From contig NZ_NFKT01000004.1 in the NCBI RefSeq assembly GCF_002160525.1, positions 1-64,000 of the forward strand: a DNA stretch of 64,000 bases, read 5' to 3'. The translations under genes and the position numbers were made by a program. The stretch is from Lachnoclostridium sp. An169 (GTDB lineage: Bacteria > Bacillota > Clostridia > Lachnospirales > Lachnospiraceae). Below, one piece after another: positions 63,679-64,000 of this stretch; the first letter of the stretch is position 1; each line of letters starts with the position of its first letter. The notes under the pieces were generated by a model. It searched no databases. It was not told where the DNA came from and saw only the letters and a list, made by a program, of their open reading frames with translations.

Positions 63679-64000
63679 ATGGGAATCACCATTCAACAAT
63701 TATCCGTTTTCCTGGAAAACAGAGAGGGACGTCTGGATGAAGTCCTGTCCGTCCTCGCGGGAAATGACATCAACATCGTTGCCCTGAGCCTGGCTGATAC
63801 CGCAGAGTACGGGATGCTGAGGATGATTGTCTCCGATCCGAACAAGGGGAAGGCTGTCCTCAGAGAAAACGGGATTACTTCCATGCTGACAGATGTGGTT
63901 GCTCTGCGCGTACCCCACGAGACCGGATCTCTGAGCCGGGCAATGCATCAGATTGTAGAAGGCGACGTGAACATTGAGTACATGTATGCCTTTGCAAACG
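63679..64000 (+). CDS. Tandem ACT-domain protein (2), cut by the window end
   Basis: The first 107 residues of a protein like the ACT protein at 61831: TIQQLSVFLENREGRLDEVLSVLAGNDINIVALSL, then a second ACT beginning SLSRAMHQIVEGDVNIEYMYAF. It follows paaK copy 2 by 17 bp with GGGAGG upstream. The paaK-ACT unit is thus present twice around iorAB. Confidence 0.85.
   Translation, partial: MGITIQQLSVFLENREGRLDEVLSVLAGNDINIVALSLADTAEYGMLRMIVSDPNKGKAVLRENGITSMLTDVVALRVPHETGSLSRAMHQIVEGDVNIEYMYAFAN

Noticed and set aside
1-64000. CRISPR arrays, insertion sequences, prophage or tRNA genes
   Set aside because: No spaced direct repeats, transposase or phage genes, and no TTCGAATCC-like T-arm in any intergenic stretch.

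Overview
The window looks like chromosome of a gut-type Clostridia, most likely a Lachnospiraceae member. The grounds are a mid-range GC content, strong AGGAGG-type ribosome sites, a Gram-positive PolC replicase, DUF4364 and DUF1385 (YqhQ) proteins, a class II GalT, an LplABC-type sugar importer without its own ATPase, and keto-acid:ferredoxin oxidoreductases for amino acid fermentation. I see no rRNA, tRNA, insertion sequence, prophage or CRISPR array. The assignment rests on gene families read by eye, not on a search.

Layout. 1-3 kb: the tail of a coiled-coil protein and a GH78 alpha-L-rhamnosidase, sharing a bidirectional terminator. 3-9.6 kb: YkgJ-type cysteine cluster protein, YitT membrane protein, MerR regulator, a MacB/FtsX-type ABC transporter and a PAP2 phosphatase gene interrupted by an in-frame TGA. 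9.7-14.1 kb: a four-gene operon (YbaN, YgbA-like, two ABC half-transporters) behind a Fur-like box. 14-18.7 kb: membrane-anchored polysaccharide deacetylase, SMR efflux protein, metal P-type ATPase and its CsoR regulator. 18.9-22.6 kb: galK-galT and a divergent AraC regulator. 22.6-34 kb: a second AraC regulator and a pectin side-chain (rhamnogalacturonan I/galactan) utilisation operon of two GH42 enzymes, an LplBCA-type importer and a YetA/PcRGLX-like lyase, ending at a strong terminator. 34-39.6 kb: secreted deacetylase, tcdA, rarA, and the opposite-strand group malic enzyme-yhcC-DUF4364. 39.8-45.7 kb: rho, rpmE, yqhQ, prmC, prfA, DUF2156. 45.7-54.3 kb: two PLP aminotransferases, a small membrane protein, ispG and polC. 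54.3-56.2 kb: a 249-bp rod-like inverted repeat beginning at the polC stop codon, a second structured terminator, then an ECF sigma factor and its probable membrane partner. 56.2-64 kb: glyA, an Hpt protein, and an aryl-keto-acid fermentation cluster (paaK, iorA, iorB, ACT, paaK, ACT).

How the genes fit together. The rhamnosidase, the GH42/YetA operon and the Leloir genes galK-galT could together take galactose- and rhamnose-bearing pectin fragments into central metabolism; the AraC proteins between them are the obvious regulators. The ior/paaK cluster would oxidise aryl-pyruvates to aryl-acetyl-CoA and then release or activate the aryl acids, with ACT-domain proteins as likely amino acid sensors. 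The 40-54 kb stretch is housekeeping.

The least explained structure is the polC-downstream inverted repeat at 54286-54534: ten successive helices with regular internal loops, either a structured RNA or a palindromic mobile relic. Other points worth a look are the 18-bp start-codon-bearing tandem repeat in the anti-sigma-like gene, the divergent rho/malic-enzyme promoters that share one -35 region, the glyA leader hairpin, and the Fur-like box ahead of the YbaN/YgbA/ABC operon.
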